Below are positions 51,982 through 60,874 of a DNA stretch of 64,000 nucleotides, piece after piece. The notes beneath the pieces were generated by a model that was not told the origin of the DNA, ran no database searches, and saw only the letters and a list, made by a program, of their open reading frames with translations. The translations under genes and the position numbers were made by a program. The DNA is from Lentzea nigeriaca. GTDB taxonomy: Bacteria; Actinomycetota; Actinomycetes; Mycobacteriales; Pseudonocardiaceae. The stretch lies in the NCBI RefSeq assembly GCF_016907955.1, contig NZ_JAFBCX010000006.1:186001-250000 (forward strand), written 5' to 3'. How positions within the stretch are numbered: position 1 is the stretch's first letter; the number at the start of each line of letters is the position of its first letter.

Positions 51982-53301
51982 TCAGGCGGCGGACGCCTCC
52001 CCGGCCACCTTACGGTTGGTGGCCCTGCGAGTCCGCATGCGGAGCAGATCCAGCCGGCCGGCCGAGACGTAGAGGGCGAACGCGAGCACCAGCGAGTTCA
52101 CACTGGACTGCCCGAACGGCAGCAGCTCACCGATGATGGCGGCCGCCGGCCAGACGACCACGGTGACGGGCACCCACGAGGGAGCCGACCGCGGCACGTA
52201 CGGCCGCGTTGAGATGATCTCGTTGCGCCACCGCCGCACGACGTAGTACTCGGCGATCATGATCCCGGTGACCGGCGGGAACACCACGCCGAGCAACACC
52301 AGGAAATGGCTGAACTGGTGCACGATCCCCGCGGCCGCGAGGAAACTGCCCGCGAACCCGACCATGACCGTCACCTGGGCCCTGCTGATCCGCACCGCGA
52401 ACACCGCGTCGAAGAAGTTCACGAGCCCGAGCGACGCCGAGTAGAGGTTCCAGTCGTTGATCTTCAACACGGCGGTGACCACGACCAGCGCCCCGATCCA
52501 CCCGCTGGACGAGCCGATGACGCCCATCACGTCCGTGGTGCCCAGCCCGTGCGCGAGGACCACCCCGGCCAGGCTGATGACCCACTCGCCCAGCGTGATG
52601 CCCAGAACGGTCTGCTTGACCACGTCCCATTCGTTGCGGTTGAAGCGAGTCATGTCCGGCGCGATGGCGGCCCCGACGATAAAACTGCCGGTCACCAGCG
52701 TCACCGCGGTCATCATCCCGATGGCCGGCCCCGGCGCCGGACTGCTGAGCGTCGCCGCGATGTCAGGGACGTTCGTCAGCACAAGCCACAGAAGCAGCAG
52801 CAGAAACGCCGGCACCGCCAAGTAGGCCGTCCACGCCATCCACCGCACGCCATAGGCAGCGATAACGGTGACGACGATCCCGAAGATCAGCGACCACACC
52901 GGCGCCGGCAACACCCCGGCCACGTCCGCGAGCGTCACCCCGGCCAGCCCGGTCTGCACCCCGAACCACCCGGTGCACGACAGCGCGATGATCAGCCCGA
53001 GCATCGCACTCCCCGCGTGCCCGAACCCGGTCCACCGCGTCAGGATGGCCGTCGAGAGCCCTTCGCGCTGCCCGATGATCCCCACCGCGACAGCCACGGC
53101 GTTGAGCAGCAGCGCCCCGATCGTGAGCGCGAGGAACGCGTCCCAAAAGGTCATCCCGAAGCCGAGTGTCGCGCCCAGCAGCAACTGACTCAGCGCGGTC
53201 GTCTGCCCGAAGCGCTGGGTCGCGACCGACAACCACGGGTGCCGCGCCTGGTCAGGGACTCGGATGAGGGCCTGATCGTCATGCCCGAGAAGAGCGGCCA
53301 C
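51982..53301 (-). CDS. NCS1-family nucleobase/hydantoin permease
   Basis: A 439-residue membrane symporter with about twelve hydrophobic segments. NCS1 features include LLLGATLGFGMTFWDAFLAL, TRWTGFGHAGSAMLGLI, GWFGVQTGLAG and DMTRFNRNEWDV. The GTG at 53301 is preceded by a strong GGAGG, so the longer frame to 53394 was rejected. It is the first gene of the four-gene operon and should import the substrate of the hydantoinase-like enzyme. Confidence 0.92.
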   Translation of the reverse strand: MAALLGHDDQALIRVPDQARHPWLSVATQRFGQTTALSQLLLGATLGFGMTFWDAFLALTIGALLLNAVAVAVGIIGQREGLSTAILTRWTGFGHAGSAMLGLIIALSCTGWFGVQTGLAGVTLADVAGVLPAPVWSLIFGIVVTVIAAYGVRWMAWTAYLAVPAFLLLLLWLVLTNVPDIAATLSSPAPGPAIGMMTAVTLVTGSFIVGAAIAPDMTRFNRNEWDVVKQTVLGITLGEWVISLAGVVLAHGLGTTDVMGVIGSSSGWIGALVVVTAVLKINDWNLYSASLGLVNFFDAVFAVRISRAQVTVMVGFAGSFLAAAGIVHQFSHFLVLLGVVFPPVTGIMIAEYYVVRRWRNEIISTRPYVPRSAPSWVPVTVVVWPAAAIIGELLPFGQSSVNSLVLAFALYVSAGRLDLLRMRTRRATNRKVAGEASAA

Positions 53302-53415
53302 GTCGTCCCTCCGCCCTGTGATCGACAACTCGGACAGTAATAGCCGAGTCACGATCGAGCTACAGACAATGTGCACAGTCGGGCGAATCCCCACCTTGCG
53401 CTCCGCACAGCCCGT

Positions 53416-54048
53416 CTAATTCATCGCCAGCGCAATCCGCCTGCGAGCCACCAGCCGAGTGCGGTGCACCTCAAGACTGAACCCGAGCCCAGGCCGCCGC
53501 TCAAACCGGTCGTAGCTGCGACTGAGCAGCCAGTGAGCCGACTCCGCAGTGATCGACTCCAACCGCACCTGCCCCTTGAGCCGCTCCAGCGCCTCATCCA
53601 CCCGCCGCGTCAAAAACGCGTGCCGCGTGAGCCCCCCTCTGATTTCATCGATCATGAACACCATCGCGTGCGGCTCATCCCCATACACATAACTGCACAG
53701 CAGCGCCAGATACCCCGCATCAATGGACCGATCCCCGACCCAACACTCCCCAAACCGCAGGGTCCCAAGGTCCCACGGCGGCTCCCGCTGCTCCCTCGCC
53801 GCTTCCTCCGCCCACCGCCCAGGCCGACCGGGAAGCAGATGCGCGAGGGCCGTGAGCAACGCAGCACTACGCCGACTGGGCACCTCCCGGAGGTGCTGAA
53901 CGACAACCTCCCACAACACCTCGTTGTCGGCGAACGGCCCCACAAACGCACTGACCTGCAACTCGACCTCGAGGGGGTCGGTGAGCTGCGGCAACGGGCG
54001 CCCGACATCCACCACCGCCTGCTGCATGGGGGTCAGCCTCGTCCGCAC
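53416..54048 (-). CDS. conserved protein of unknown function
   Basis: A protein of about 210 residues, not assigned to a named family. It is soluble and rich in charged helices (VELQVSAFVGPFADNEVLWE; HAMVFMIDEIRGGLTRHAFL). GTG 54048 was chosen because a TAACCT -10-like element lies 7 bases upstream, suggesting a leaderless transcript; ATG 54027 and GTG 54108 are alternatives. It is divergent from the HTH protein gene at 54224. Confidence 0.7.
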   Translation of the reverse strand: MRTRLTPMQQAVVDVGRPLPQLTDPLEVELQVSAFVGPFADNEVLWEVVVQHLREVPSRRSAALLTALAHLLPGRPGRWAEEAAREQREPPWDLGTLRFGECWVGDRSIDAGYLALLCSYVYGDEPHAMVFMIDEIRGGLTRHAFLTRRVDEALERLKGQVRLESITAESAHWLLSRSYDRFERRPGLGFSLEVHRTRLVARRRIALAMN

Positions 54049-54223
54049 GCGCGGCAGGTTAGCCCGATCGGCCCAACCCAACCCCGTCCTTGATCCACGC
54101 CACCGCACACATCACCCCATCGAGGCAACCGCCCGCAGCTGCGCGCCCGCCCATGCAACCGCGCACGTGCCGGTACACAGGCGCCGGGAAGCCGGACACC
54201 GTGCTGCCAATACGATCGGTCGC

Positions 54224-54922
54224 ATGCAGTCCGATGAGCGTGTGGAACGCGTACGGGTGTTGCGGGAGCAAGGGCACACCCCCAAGGAGATCGCCCGTAC
54301 GCTCGGGATCAAGCCCGCGGAAGCGTCTCGACTCGTTCGCGCGGCCGCGATCCTGACGCAGGCCCAGGCACCCGAGCCGCCGGTGGTCGGCTGCTGGATC
54401 AGCCCGAACTGGAGCACCGGCCTGTCCTTCGGTGATCATCCCGACTGGCCGGTGGACGAGGACCCGTCGGCCGGAACCGCCGGCCTGGTCGCGGTACTGG
54501 TCGCCCGCAGGCACCGGCACGACAAGGTCTCGGTCTGCGGCTATCTGGCCGATGTCTACTGCCTCGGGGTGAAGAACGCGCTGGGCCCGGAGATCATGGA
54601 CGAGCCGGCCCTGCGCGGGTTTGCCCGGGAGTACTTCTCCGGCTTCGACGGCAATCCGATCGAGGCACCCATCGAACTGGCGCGTCAACTGGTGTTCGGC
54701 GCCCTTGAGTACGCGCGCGGCCTGGGCTTCGACCCTCACCCCGACTTCGCCGCCGCCGAGGGTCACCTGGGACCGTGGACCCCGCCCAGCACCATCACCT
54801 TCGGCAGGGATGGCAAACCTCTGTACTTCTCGGGGCCCTACGACGATCCGCAGCCGATCATCCGCACTCTCGAACGCACCGTCGGGGCAGGCAACTTCGA
54901 CTACGTGGCTTCCTTCGGGTAG
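54224..54922 (+). CDS. HTH-domain protein of unknown function
   Basis: A 232-residue protein. The first 45 residues contain a helix-turn-helix (RVLREQGHTPKEIARTLGIK then PAEASRLVRAA), and the rest forms a soluble domain I do not recognise (RHDKVSVCGYLADVYCLGVK; FAREYFSGFDGNPIEAPIEL). A TACGAT -10-like element ends 7 bases before the ATG, so the mRNA is probably leaderless. Similar HTH-plus-unknown proteins exist across actinomycetes without assigned roles. Confidence 0.75.
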   Translation: MQSDERVERVRVLREQGHTPKEIARTLGIKPAEASRLVRAAAILTQAQAPEPPVVGCWISPNWSTGLSFGDHPDWPVDEDPSAGTAGLVAVLVARRHRHDKVSVCGYLADVYCLGVKNALGPEIMDEPALRGFAREYFSGFDGNPIEAPIELARQLVFGALEYARGLGFDPHPDFAAAEGHLGPWTPPSTITFGRDGKPLYFSGPYDDPQPIIRTLERTVGAGNFDYVASFG

Positions 54923-54933
54923 ACAGCTCCACG

Positions 54934-56265
54934 TCAGGCGTCGACCGCCTGACGTCCGACGGTGATGTCCGCACGGTCGGCGGCCGCCCTGCCGGCATCC
55001 CATCCCGCGCCGTTGGTGACCGTCGCCGATTTGTGGGTGATGTTGCTGAACATCCGCTCGAACGTCTCCTCGACCACCCGTGACCGCTCGGCCAATACGG
55101 GAAGCAGTCGCTCGTCCTCGACCGGATCATGTGCCAGAGCACCGGCTTCTTCGAGTCGTTCTCCGATGCGCGTGGCATACGAGACCAAAAAGGACTGCCG
55201 GAACGACCGCGTGCGCGACGTTCCGCTTCGGGTGACCTGGCTTCCTTCGGCGACCATCGCGCGGGTTGCCTGGACCAGCAGTGAGGTGACCAGCAACTCG
55301 GTGATCTCCACGTCCATCGACTCACCGACCAGTGCGACGAACCCCATGTTGGAGTAGAACACCGACCGGCACCGGTTCGCTCTGGCGATCGCGGCGATCA
55401 GATGCGCCTTGGCATCGACATACGGCGCATCAAGCCACAGCCGTGTGGAGATCGCCGTCTGTTTCCGGTGTTCGTCTGCGTCTAGGACGGCACGTTCGAA
55501 GGCGTGCCGGTTCATCAGTTCCTGCGCCTTGGCCGAAAGCGCCTCGGCCTCCTCAGGGAACTGCGTGGACTCCGCCTTCGCCAGCAAGGCCCGCACCCGC
55601 GCCAGCACCTTCTGGTCCACACCGCCCACCGACGCGGACGAGCGCGCGGAAGCCGACCCCGGCACCGGAATGATGTGCGGCAGCTCAGGGAGCTTCATCA
55701 ACTCGTCGACCAGCAAGATCGTGGTTCGCAGTGCAAGCTCAAGATCCGTCCCGCACCGGTCCACCCACTGCGACAGCTGTGGCACACCGGGCTCCCACCA
55801 GACCTCGGCGCCGAGCTCACGCACCTGAGCCGCCCACCGCTCATCCACAGTGGACGGAGAGTGCTCCGCCGTGTCCGCGGCGATCACATCGATCAGCAGG
55901 CTGCTCGCCGCCGCGTCGGCGTTCCGGCGGATGTGCTCGCGAACATCGACAGGCGTCCAGCCCTTCTGCCAGACGAGGTCTATCGCCGCGCCCAGGACAA
56001 TCCCGGCACCGATGGCCACTGTCCGAGGGTTGGCGATCGGCCTGCGACCCACGAGATCCGCCATGTACCTGTCCACCAGGTCCGTGTCGAACGCGCGGGC
56101 GTAGGCCGCCCGCTTCAACCCTTCCGCCACCATTTCCGGCGTCACGACCGGCGGTGGCGCCCAGGTCTCCCCGTGGCCGTCGAAGCCGTGCCGTGGTGGG
56201 GTCGGGCCGCGATCCGCCCTGACCTTCTTCTTCGCAGCCCGCTTCTCGCGGTTGCGCTTGCCCAC
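54934..56265 (-). CDS. DUF2786-containing protein
   Basis: A 443-residue protein. The N-terminus is very basic (KRNREKRAAKKKVRADR), the middle helical, and residues 215-260 hold a DUF2786 domain (VLARVRALLAKAESTQFPEE; AKAQELMNRHAFE). The family function is unknown. The GTG start has GGGAGGG upstream. An inverted repeat, CGTCAGGCG/CGCCTGACG (54932-54954), sits over its stop codon and may end transcription from both sides. Confidence 0.82.
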   Translation of the reverse strand: MGKRNREKRAAKKKVRADRGPTPPRHGFDGHGETWAPPPVVTPEMVAEGLKRAAYARAFDTDLVDRYMADLVGRRPIANPRTVAIGAGIVLGAAIDLVWQKGWTPVDVREHIRRNADAAASSLLIDVIAADTAEHSPSTVDERWAAQVRELGAEVWWEPGVPQLSQWVDRCGTDLELALRTTILLVDELMKLPELPHIIPVPGSASARSSASVGGVDQKVLARVRALLAKAESTQFPEEAEALSAKAQELMNRHAFERAVLDADEHRKQTAISTRLWLDAPYVDAKAHLIAAIARANRCRSVFYSNMGFVALVGESMDVEITELLVTSLLVQATRAMVAEGSQVTRSGTSRTRSFRQSFLVSYATRIGERLEEAGALAHDPVEDERLLPVLAERSRVVEETFERMFSNITHKSATVTNGAGWDAGRAAADRADITVGRQAVDA

Positions 56266-56495
56266 GCCCGGCCCTCCCTGCGGTAGTCGTCATGCCGCCG
56301 TTCTCGCAGACTAGCGATCCGGTCCGACAGTTCCGCGCCCGCCCGCTGAGGAAACCCCGGCGTCTCGGGGGCCGGAGCGGCAAGTCGCTCCTGCGCCGAT
56401 ACAAGCGCAAGCACTTCGAGCGGCCAACGCGCCCCGAGCGTCACGCCCGCGAGCGAGCGTCTCCTCGGCTACCTGCGCTGACAATGTCCAGCGGT

Positions 56496-57371
56496 CTACT
56501 CCTCGGCCAGGTTCCAGAACTCGTCGACCCCTTCGTCACCCAGCAGGTCGGCATAGGCAGCCGGCACGTCCAGGAACGACTCGTCGGCAAGGTCGGGGCG
56601 CAGCCTGGCGAGGCGGCCCGCGAGTTCCTCCGGTTCGAGCTCACTCGCCTCGTAGAGCCGGACGTGGACCTCCGCCAGCGCTGCGCTGATCGACTCTGGA
56701 TCGGCGTCCCTGGCCTCGTACAAGGTGTCCAGGAACGACGTCCAGACACGGGCAGCCTCGTCGACGAGATCGAGCACGTCGTCGTTGACCGGCCGCAGCG
56801 CCAGCAACTCCAGCTCGGCGAGCATGTCCTGACCGGCGTCCAGCAGGTCACGCAACTCCCACCGTTCGTAGCCACCCGGAATCCGCCGAGCGTCGACGAG
56901 CATCCGGTGCACTGCGGTGGTTTCCTCCTCCGTGGGCGCACCGAGCTCACCCGCCGAGACCAGAAGTCCCGTGGCCAGCCGCCGATCGTGCACCGCGTGC
57001 CGTGCGACCAACCTCACCAACTCCCCCGCATCGAGCCGTGCCGCCGCATCCGCGAACCGCTGCTCCTCCGGATCCCGGCGCTCGTGAGAGGGCTGCGAGT
57101 CGAAGACCACGCCGGCTTCGATCGCGGCGAGCGCCACTGCGACGCCATGCACACACAACTCGTCGGCCGAGCAACCACACTCGCTGACGAGCTCGCCGTT
57201 GACGACGCCCACCCAAACGTCGCGATCATCGGCCACTCCCGCGGCGCCACCACCTTCGGCCACCACGTCACGCGGGGCAAGTTCCCGGCCCCGTGCGGCA
57301 AGATCCTTACCAACCGCGTTCAGCAACGACTCCACATCAAGCTTGACGGCCACCGACACATCCAACCGCAC
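56496..57371 (-). CDS. SWIM zinc-finger protein
   Basis: A protein of about 291 residues. A SWIM-type zinc motif, CGCSADELCVHGVAVALA (C-x-C-xn-C-x-H), lies within the first 90 residues, with the usual preceding strand WVGVVNGELV. The long C-terminus is acidic and helical, in leucine-rich pairs such as LAELELLALRPVNDDVLDLV. GTG 57371 was picked because upstream residues look non-coding; the open frame reaches 57602. SWIM fingers bind DNA or protein; the role here is unknown. Confidence 0.75.
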   Translation of the reverse strand: MRLDVSVAVKLDVESLLNAVGKDLAARGRELAPRDVVAEGGGAAGVADDRDVWVGVVNGELVSECGCSADELCVHGVAVALAAIEAGVVFDSQPSHERRDPEEQRFADAAARLDAGELVRLVARHAVHDRRLATGLLVSAGELGAPTEEETTAVHRMLVDARRIPGGYERWELRDLLDAGQDMLAELELLALRPVNDDVLDLVDEAARVWTSFLDTLYEARDADPESISAALAEVHVRLYEASELEPEELAGRLARLRPDLADESFLDVPAAYADLLGDEGVDEFWNLAEE

Positions 57372-57795
57372 CGCTCCCGCGGCATCACTGCAGCCATGCG
57401 GGATCGAACCGCCGGGTGAAGCGAGGGCAACCGCCGATGGGCGACCCGACTCACCGATCCGTTGCGCGAAGCCCACGTAACCACCCCCGCCAGCGCGCCA
57501 ACTCCCGCAGGTCGGTCCTTCCTCCCGCGTCGAGGATGCCCAGGTGCAGTCACCCGCGCGGTGACGCATCTCGTCGCATCCGGGTGAGATTACGCATCCC
57601 ATAGTTATCGGCCGGACACGGAGCGTGTGCGTGCGCTACCGTGCTTGCGGACCGGAAAGACCAGGTCAGAGGGATCAGGTGGCCCACCGAACAGTTGGGG
57701 TTTCACTGTCGAGGTGAACGACCCTGATCACTTGGCCGGCTCGCTCATCGAGGTGGCTGGCAACGTCACAGCTCCAGGGTTCAGGGAGGAAGTCG
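57372..57795. other. intergenic stretch upstream of the secretion module
   Basis: About 420 bases without a supported gene, if the SWIM start at 57371 is right. It should contain the divergent promoters of the SWIM gene and the PE-like operon; TACCGT at 57640-57645 is a possible -10 element. A 108-codon plus-strand frame from 57627 overlaps the PE-like gene and lacks family sequence. Confidence 0.45.
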
Positions 57796-58167
57796 ATGCC
57801 GTTCTACTCAGCCATGCCGGACGGGGGAAGCGCCGGGCGATTCGCCGGTGGTCCGGTGACCATGCGTGTCGAACCGGGCAAGGTGCTCGGTCTCAAGACC
57901 CGCCTCGAAGCTGTCCGCGACAACGTTCAGGACTTCCTGAAACTCGAAGGTGACAACCTCCGCGCAAGGCCGCTAGCTCAGGACGAGGTGTCCGTCGATG
58001 CTGCCAGGATCTTCGCGGAGAACGCCGACACGGCTCTTGCCGTGACCAAGCAGTTCGTGGACCAGCTCAACCTCACCATCGAACAACTGAGCGAGATCGC
58101 CAAGACATACAACCTGGTCGAGGACGTCAACACAACCGCGATGCAGCAGCAGAACAGGGGTATCTAA
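57796..58167 (+). CDS. PE-like type VII secretion protein
   Basis: A 123-residue helical protein without signal peptide. A short Gly-rich head is followed by two amphipathic helices (VLGLKTRLEAVRDNVQDFLK; DAARIFAENADTALAVTKQF), as in PE/WXG-type substrates of ESX systems. The ATG has GGGAGGAAG upstream. It stands first in a module with a DUF3558 lipoprotein, a PPE-like protein and an EspG-like chaperone, so it probably pairs with the PPE-like protein. Confidence 0.75.
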   Translation: MPFYSAMPDGGSAGRFAGGPVTMRVEPGKVLGLKTRLEAVRDNVQDFLKLEGDNLRARPLAQDEVSVDAARIFAENADTALAVTKQFVDQLNLTIEQLSEIAKTYNLVEDVNTTAMQQQNRGI

Positions 58168-58172
58168 GCCCG

Positions 58173-58748
58173 ATGCGACGATCTGTACCCCCCCTGCTGG
58201 CAGGCATCACCATGCTCGCGTTCGTCACGGCTTGCAGTCACTCTGAGGGAGGGACTCCCATGCCGGGCACCGCGGCCCCGACCACGGAGTCAACCTCCAC
58301 CAGGCCATCATCGGGTCGCCCTCGGGAGATCAAGCTCGACGGCAAGGACCCGTGTCAGTTGCTCACGGCGGAGCAGTTGCCATCGCTCAAGATCGATCGA
58401 CCTGGGCGTCCGGGAAATGCTCCAGCTTTCAAGGCCAAGGATTGCTCGTGGACCGTCACAGGCGCTGATAGCCGACTTGCCCCGGTCACGAGTGAAGGGA
58501 TCGAGGTATGGACAGGCGGCAAGCGCACCGGGCAAGCCGAGCAGACGGAGCCGATCGCCACATTCCCAGCGATCTCCGTCACCGTTCCATCCGACCAAGA
58601 TCGTTGTGACGTGGCGGTCGATGTGGCTGACGGCCAGTACCTGCTGGCGACCTTCTCGGTCAGCCCGAGTTTCAGGGATCGGTTTCCGAAGCCGTGTGAC
58701 GGGGCGCGGCAGTTGGCTGAAGCCGCCATGCAGAACTTGGTGAAGTAG
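58173..58748 (+). CDS. DUF3558 lipoprotein
   Basis: A 191-residue lipoprotein. The lipobox is AFVTAC (Cys 21), followed by a Ser/Thr/Pro linker and a domain with paired cysteines (DPCQLLTAEQLPSL; KDCSWTV; DRCDVAV; KPCDGAR) typical of DUF3558, common in Pseudonocardiales near ESX-type genes. It lies five bases after the PE-like gene. The role is unknown; envelope attachment is certain only as far as the lipobox shows. Confidence 0.87.
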   Translation: MRRSVPPLLAGITMLAFVTACSHSEGGTPMPGTAAPTTESTSTRPSSGRPREIKLDGKDPCQLLTAEQLPSLKIDRPGRPGNAPAFKAKDCSWTVTGADSRLAPVTSEGIEVWTGGKRTGQAEQTEPIATFPAISVTVPSDQDRCDVAVDVADGQYLLATFSVSPSFRDRFPKPCDGARQLAEAAMQNLVK

Positions 58749-58769
58749 AGCCGGGAGGGGGGAGTTACG

Positions 58770-59978
58770 GTGCTTGGCAACTACAACTTCGATGCGAAGT
58801 CGCATCAGGAGCTGTACGACAAGATTCACGCCAACGATGGCGCGTCCTTCGCTCAAGCCGTGGAGGATGCGTGGAACGGCTTCCGCGCGGTGATGGGTAA
58901 CGCTAAAGCCGAGATCGAGGCGGCCTACCGGGAAGCGGGCGTGGACTGGGTGGGCACGGCCGGGGAGGCGTTCTCCGGAGCGATGGCGCCGCTGGCTCAG
59001 TTCGCCGAGGACGCTCGCGCAGCGGGGGTTGAGACGCACCACTCAGTGCAGGCTCAGCAGTCGTTCTACCACGGCGCGAAGAACGGGATGCCGCCGCCGG
59101 TGAAGGTGTCCTCGACCGCGAATGACGACTTCTTCGGCATCCCTGCTGGGATGACGCATCTGGTCGGCGGGCAGACCGACCAGGACATCGAGGAGCAGAA
59201 GGCGAACGAGGCCAAGCGCGAGGCCGTGCGGGTGATGAAGACCTACGAGACAGGCGCCGTCTCGTCGGTGACGAGTATCGGCACGTTCGTGCCGCCGCCC
59301 CAGGTGACCGCGCAGGTTGCCGAGACTCCGATTCAGCAGCCGTCGAACTCGCAGACGCAGTACTCGGAGCAGTGGAGTTCACAGCAACGCACCACGTCGA
59401 CCAGCGACCAGGTCACGCCGCCCCAGCAACAGCAACAGAACGTCACGGCGCCGCCGGTGTTGCACGGCCACGACGACACGACGGGAACCTCCAACTACCA
59501 GCCGCCCGCCGACACAGTGCCACGTCCGACACCACAACCGGTGCCACCACCCGGCTTGCAGCCCACGCCGAACCCACAGCCACCGATCGGCGGCCCTCTC
59601 CCGCCCACGATGCGACCGCCGCAGGGCTCGACTCCGGTCGGAGGCACCAACTCGCGCGGCACCTCCGGCGTGGGCACGCCACGGCTCGGCAGCGGGGTCG
59701 TCGGACAACAACCCGGACAGCTGGGTCGCGGTCCAGCAGCCGGGGTCGGCGCTTTCGGCGAGGCAGCGCAGACCGGCCGCGGCGGGCAGGGCGCGGCGGG
59801 TGCGCGAGGTGCGGCAGGAACCCCAGGCATGGGCATGGCGGGTGCGCCGCAGCGTGGCCAGGGCGAGGAGGACAAGGAGCACAAGTCCGCGCCGTATCTG
59901 GAAGAACTCGACGACGTGTGGGGCGAGGGCACCATTCCGATGGTGGCGCCGCCGGTGATCGGAGAGACCGAACAGTGA
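58770..59978 (+). CDS. PPE-like protein with long Pro/Gly-rich tail
   Basis: A 402-residue probable type VII secretion substrate. Residues 1-125 are helical with a W-x-G turn in DWVGTAGEAFSGAMAP, like PPE/WXG proteins. Residues 140-360 are low-complexity, rich in Pro, Gln, Thr and then Gly (TPPQQQQQNVTAPP; PPGLQPTPNPQPPIGGP). A conserved-looking acidic end, PYLEELDDVWGEGTIPMVAP, closes the protein. The GTG start follows a purine-rich ribosome site. It overlaps the EspG-like gene by four bases. Confidence 0.83.
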   Translation: MLGNYNFDAKSHQELYDKIHANDGASFAQAVEDAWNGFRAVMGNAKAEIEAAYREAGVDWVGTAGEAFSGAMAPLAQFAEDARAAGVETHHSVQAQQSFYHGAKNGMPPPVKVSSTANDDFFGIPAGMTHLVGGQTDQDIEEQKANEAKREAVRVMKTYETGAVSSVTSIGTFVPPPQVTAQVAETPIQQPSNSQTQYSEQWSSQQRTTSTSDQVTPPQQQQQNVTAPPVLHGHDDTTGTSNYQPPADTVPRPTPQPVPPPGLQPTPNPQPPIGGPLPPTMRPPQGSTPVGGTNSRGTSGVGTPRLGSGVVGQQPGQLGRGPAAGVGAFGEAAQTGRGGQGAAGARGAAGTPGMGMAGAPQRGQGEEDKEHKSAPYLEELDDVWGEGTIPMVAPPVIGETEQ

Positions 59979-60757
59979 GATACCGGTTGTCCCGGCTGGA
60001 GTTCGACCTGTGCTGGGAGCACCTCGGGCTCGGCGAGTTCCCCACGATCCTGTCGATCAACAGCCACGGCGACCTGCTCGACGAACGCAGGGCGCTGCAC
60101 CGCGAGGCGTGGGACTCGCTGGAGGACAAGGGATACACCGACCGCGGCGAACTGGACGGCGCGCTGGCCGGGTGGCTGCGCCTGCTGGCCCAGCCCGAAC
60201 GAGAGGTCGACGCCCGGCTGCGGCTCGATCCCAGCGGGCCGCGGGTGCGCGCACTCGCCGCGGGCATCGGACGGTACGCGGTGCTCGCGGTACTCACCGC
60301 CGAAGAGTTCACCCTGCGCGACATCGACGAGAGCGCACTGGCCCGGTCGGTGGTGTCACTGTTGCCCGACCACGCGACACCGCGAGCCCGGTCCGTCAGC
60401 CTTCCGGCCGAGATACTCGACCACGCCGCGGCACGGGCGGGCGAGTCCTCCAGCCGCATGGAGAACCTGCTCGTCGACGCCCGGATTCCACGGCCGGACG
60501 CGCACCTGGTCGCCTCGGTACTCGGCAACGTGGTGCGCATGGGCCAGTTCGGCGCGGCCTGCCGCGAGCGGCAGCACGGCGGACTCGGCCCGCGCCACCG
60601 CGGTTCGTACGCCGTGTCGTTCTACGACACCCCGGACGGCCGCTGGCAGTTCACCCGCCGCATCTCGGGCGACGGACGTGACTGGTCCACGCTCGCGCCA
60701 GCCGACCACGGACGGCTCACCCACGCCGTGACCGAACTGCTCAGCCGCACCAGCTGA
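59975..60757 (+). CDS. EspG-like type VII secretion chaperone
   Basis: A 260-residue cytosolic protein of the EspG family, which binds PE-PPE pairs before secretion. The start VRYRLSRLEFDLCWEHLGLG and the strands around YAVLAVLTAEEF and GSYAVSFYDTPDGRWQFTRR fit the family. The GTG overlaps the PPE-like stop. No ESX core genes (EccB-E) are in the window, so the secretion machine must be encoded elsewhere. Confidence 0.85.
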   Translation: MRYRLSRLEFDLCWEHLGLGEFPTILSINSHGDLLDERRALHREAWDSLEDKGYTDRGELDGALAGWLRLLAQPEREVDARLRLDPSGPRVRALAAGIGRYAVLAVLTAEEFTLRDIDESALARSVVSLLPDHATPRARSVSLPAEILDHAAARAGESSSRMENLLVDARIPRPDAHLVASVLGNVVRMGQFGAACRERQHGGLGPRHRGSYAVSFYDTPDGRWQFTRRISGDGRDWSTLAPADHGRLTHAVTELLSRTS

Positions 60758-60763
60758 TCAGTC

Positions 60764-60874
60764 CTAGTCGTCTGTCTGCCCGGCACGCTGGGCCTGCTCG
60801 ATCGGCTCCTGGTCGACCTGGTTGGCCAGGAGTTCGGCCATGGTCATGTCCTTGATCGGTTTGTCTTCGGGCAC
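60764..60874 (-). CDS. 36-residue acidic protein
   Basis: A GTG at 60874 starts MPEDKPIKDMTMAELLANQV then DQEPIEQAQRAGQTDD. The composition (acidic, Gln-rich, helix-forming) and third-position GC fit coding sequence. It overlaps the end of the frameshifted gene upstream and is the last of four tightly packed minus-strand genes. No family is recognised. Confidence 0.55.
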   Translation of the reverse strand: MPEDKPIKDMTMAELLANQVDQEPIEQAQRAGQTDD

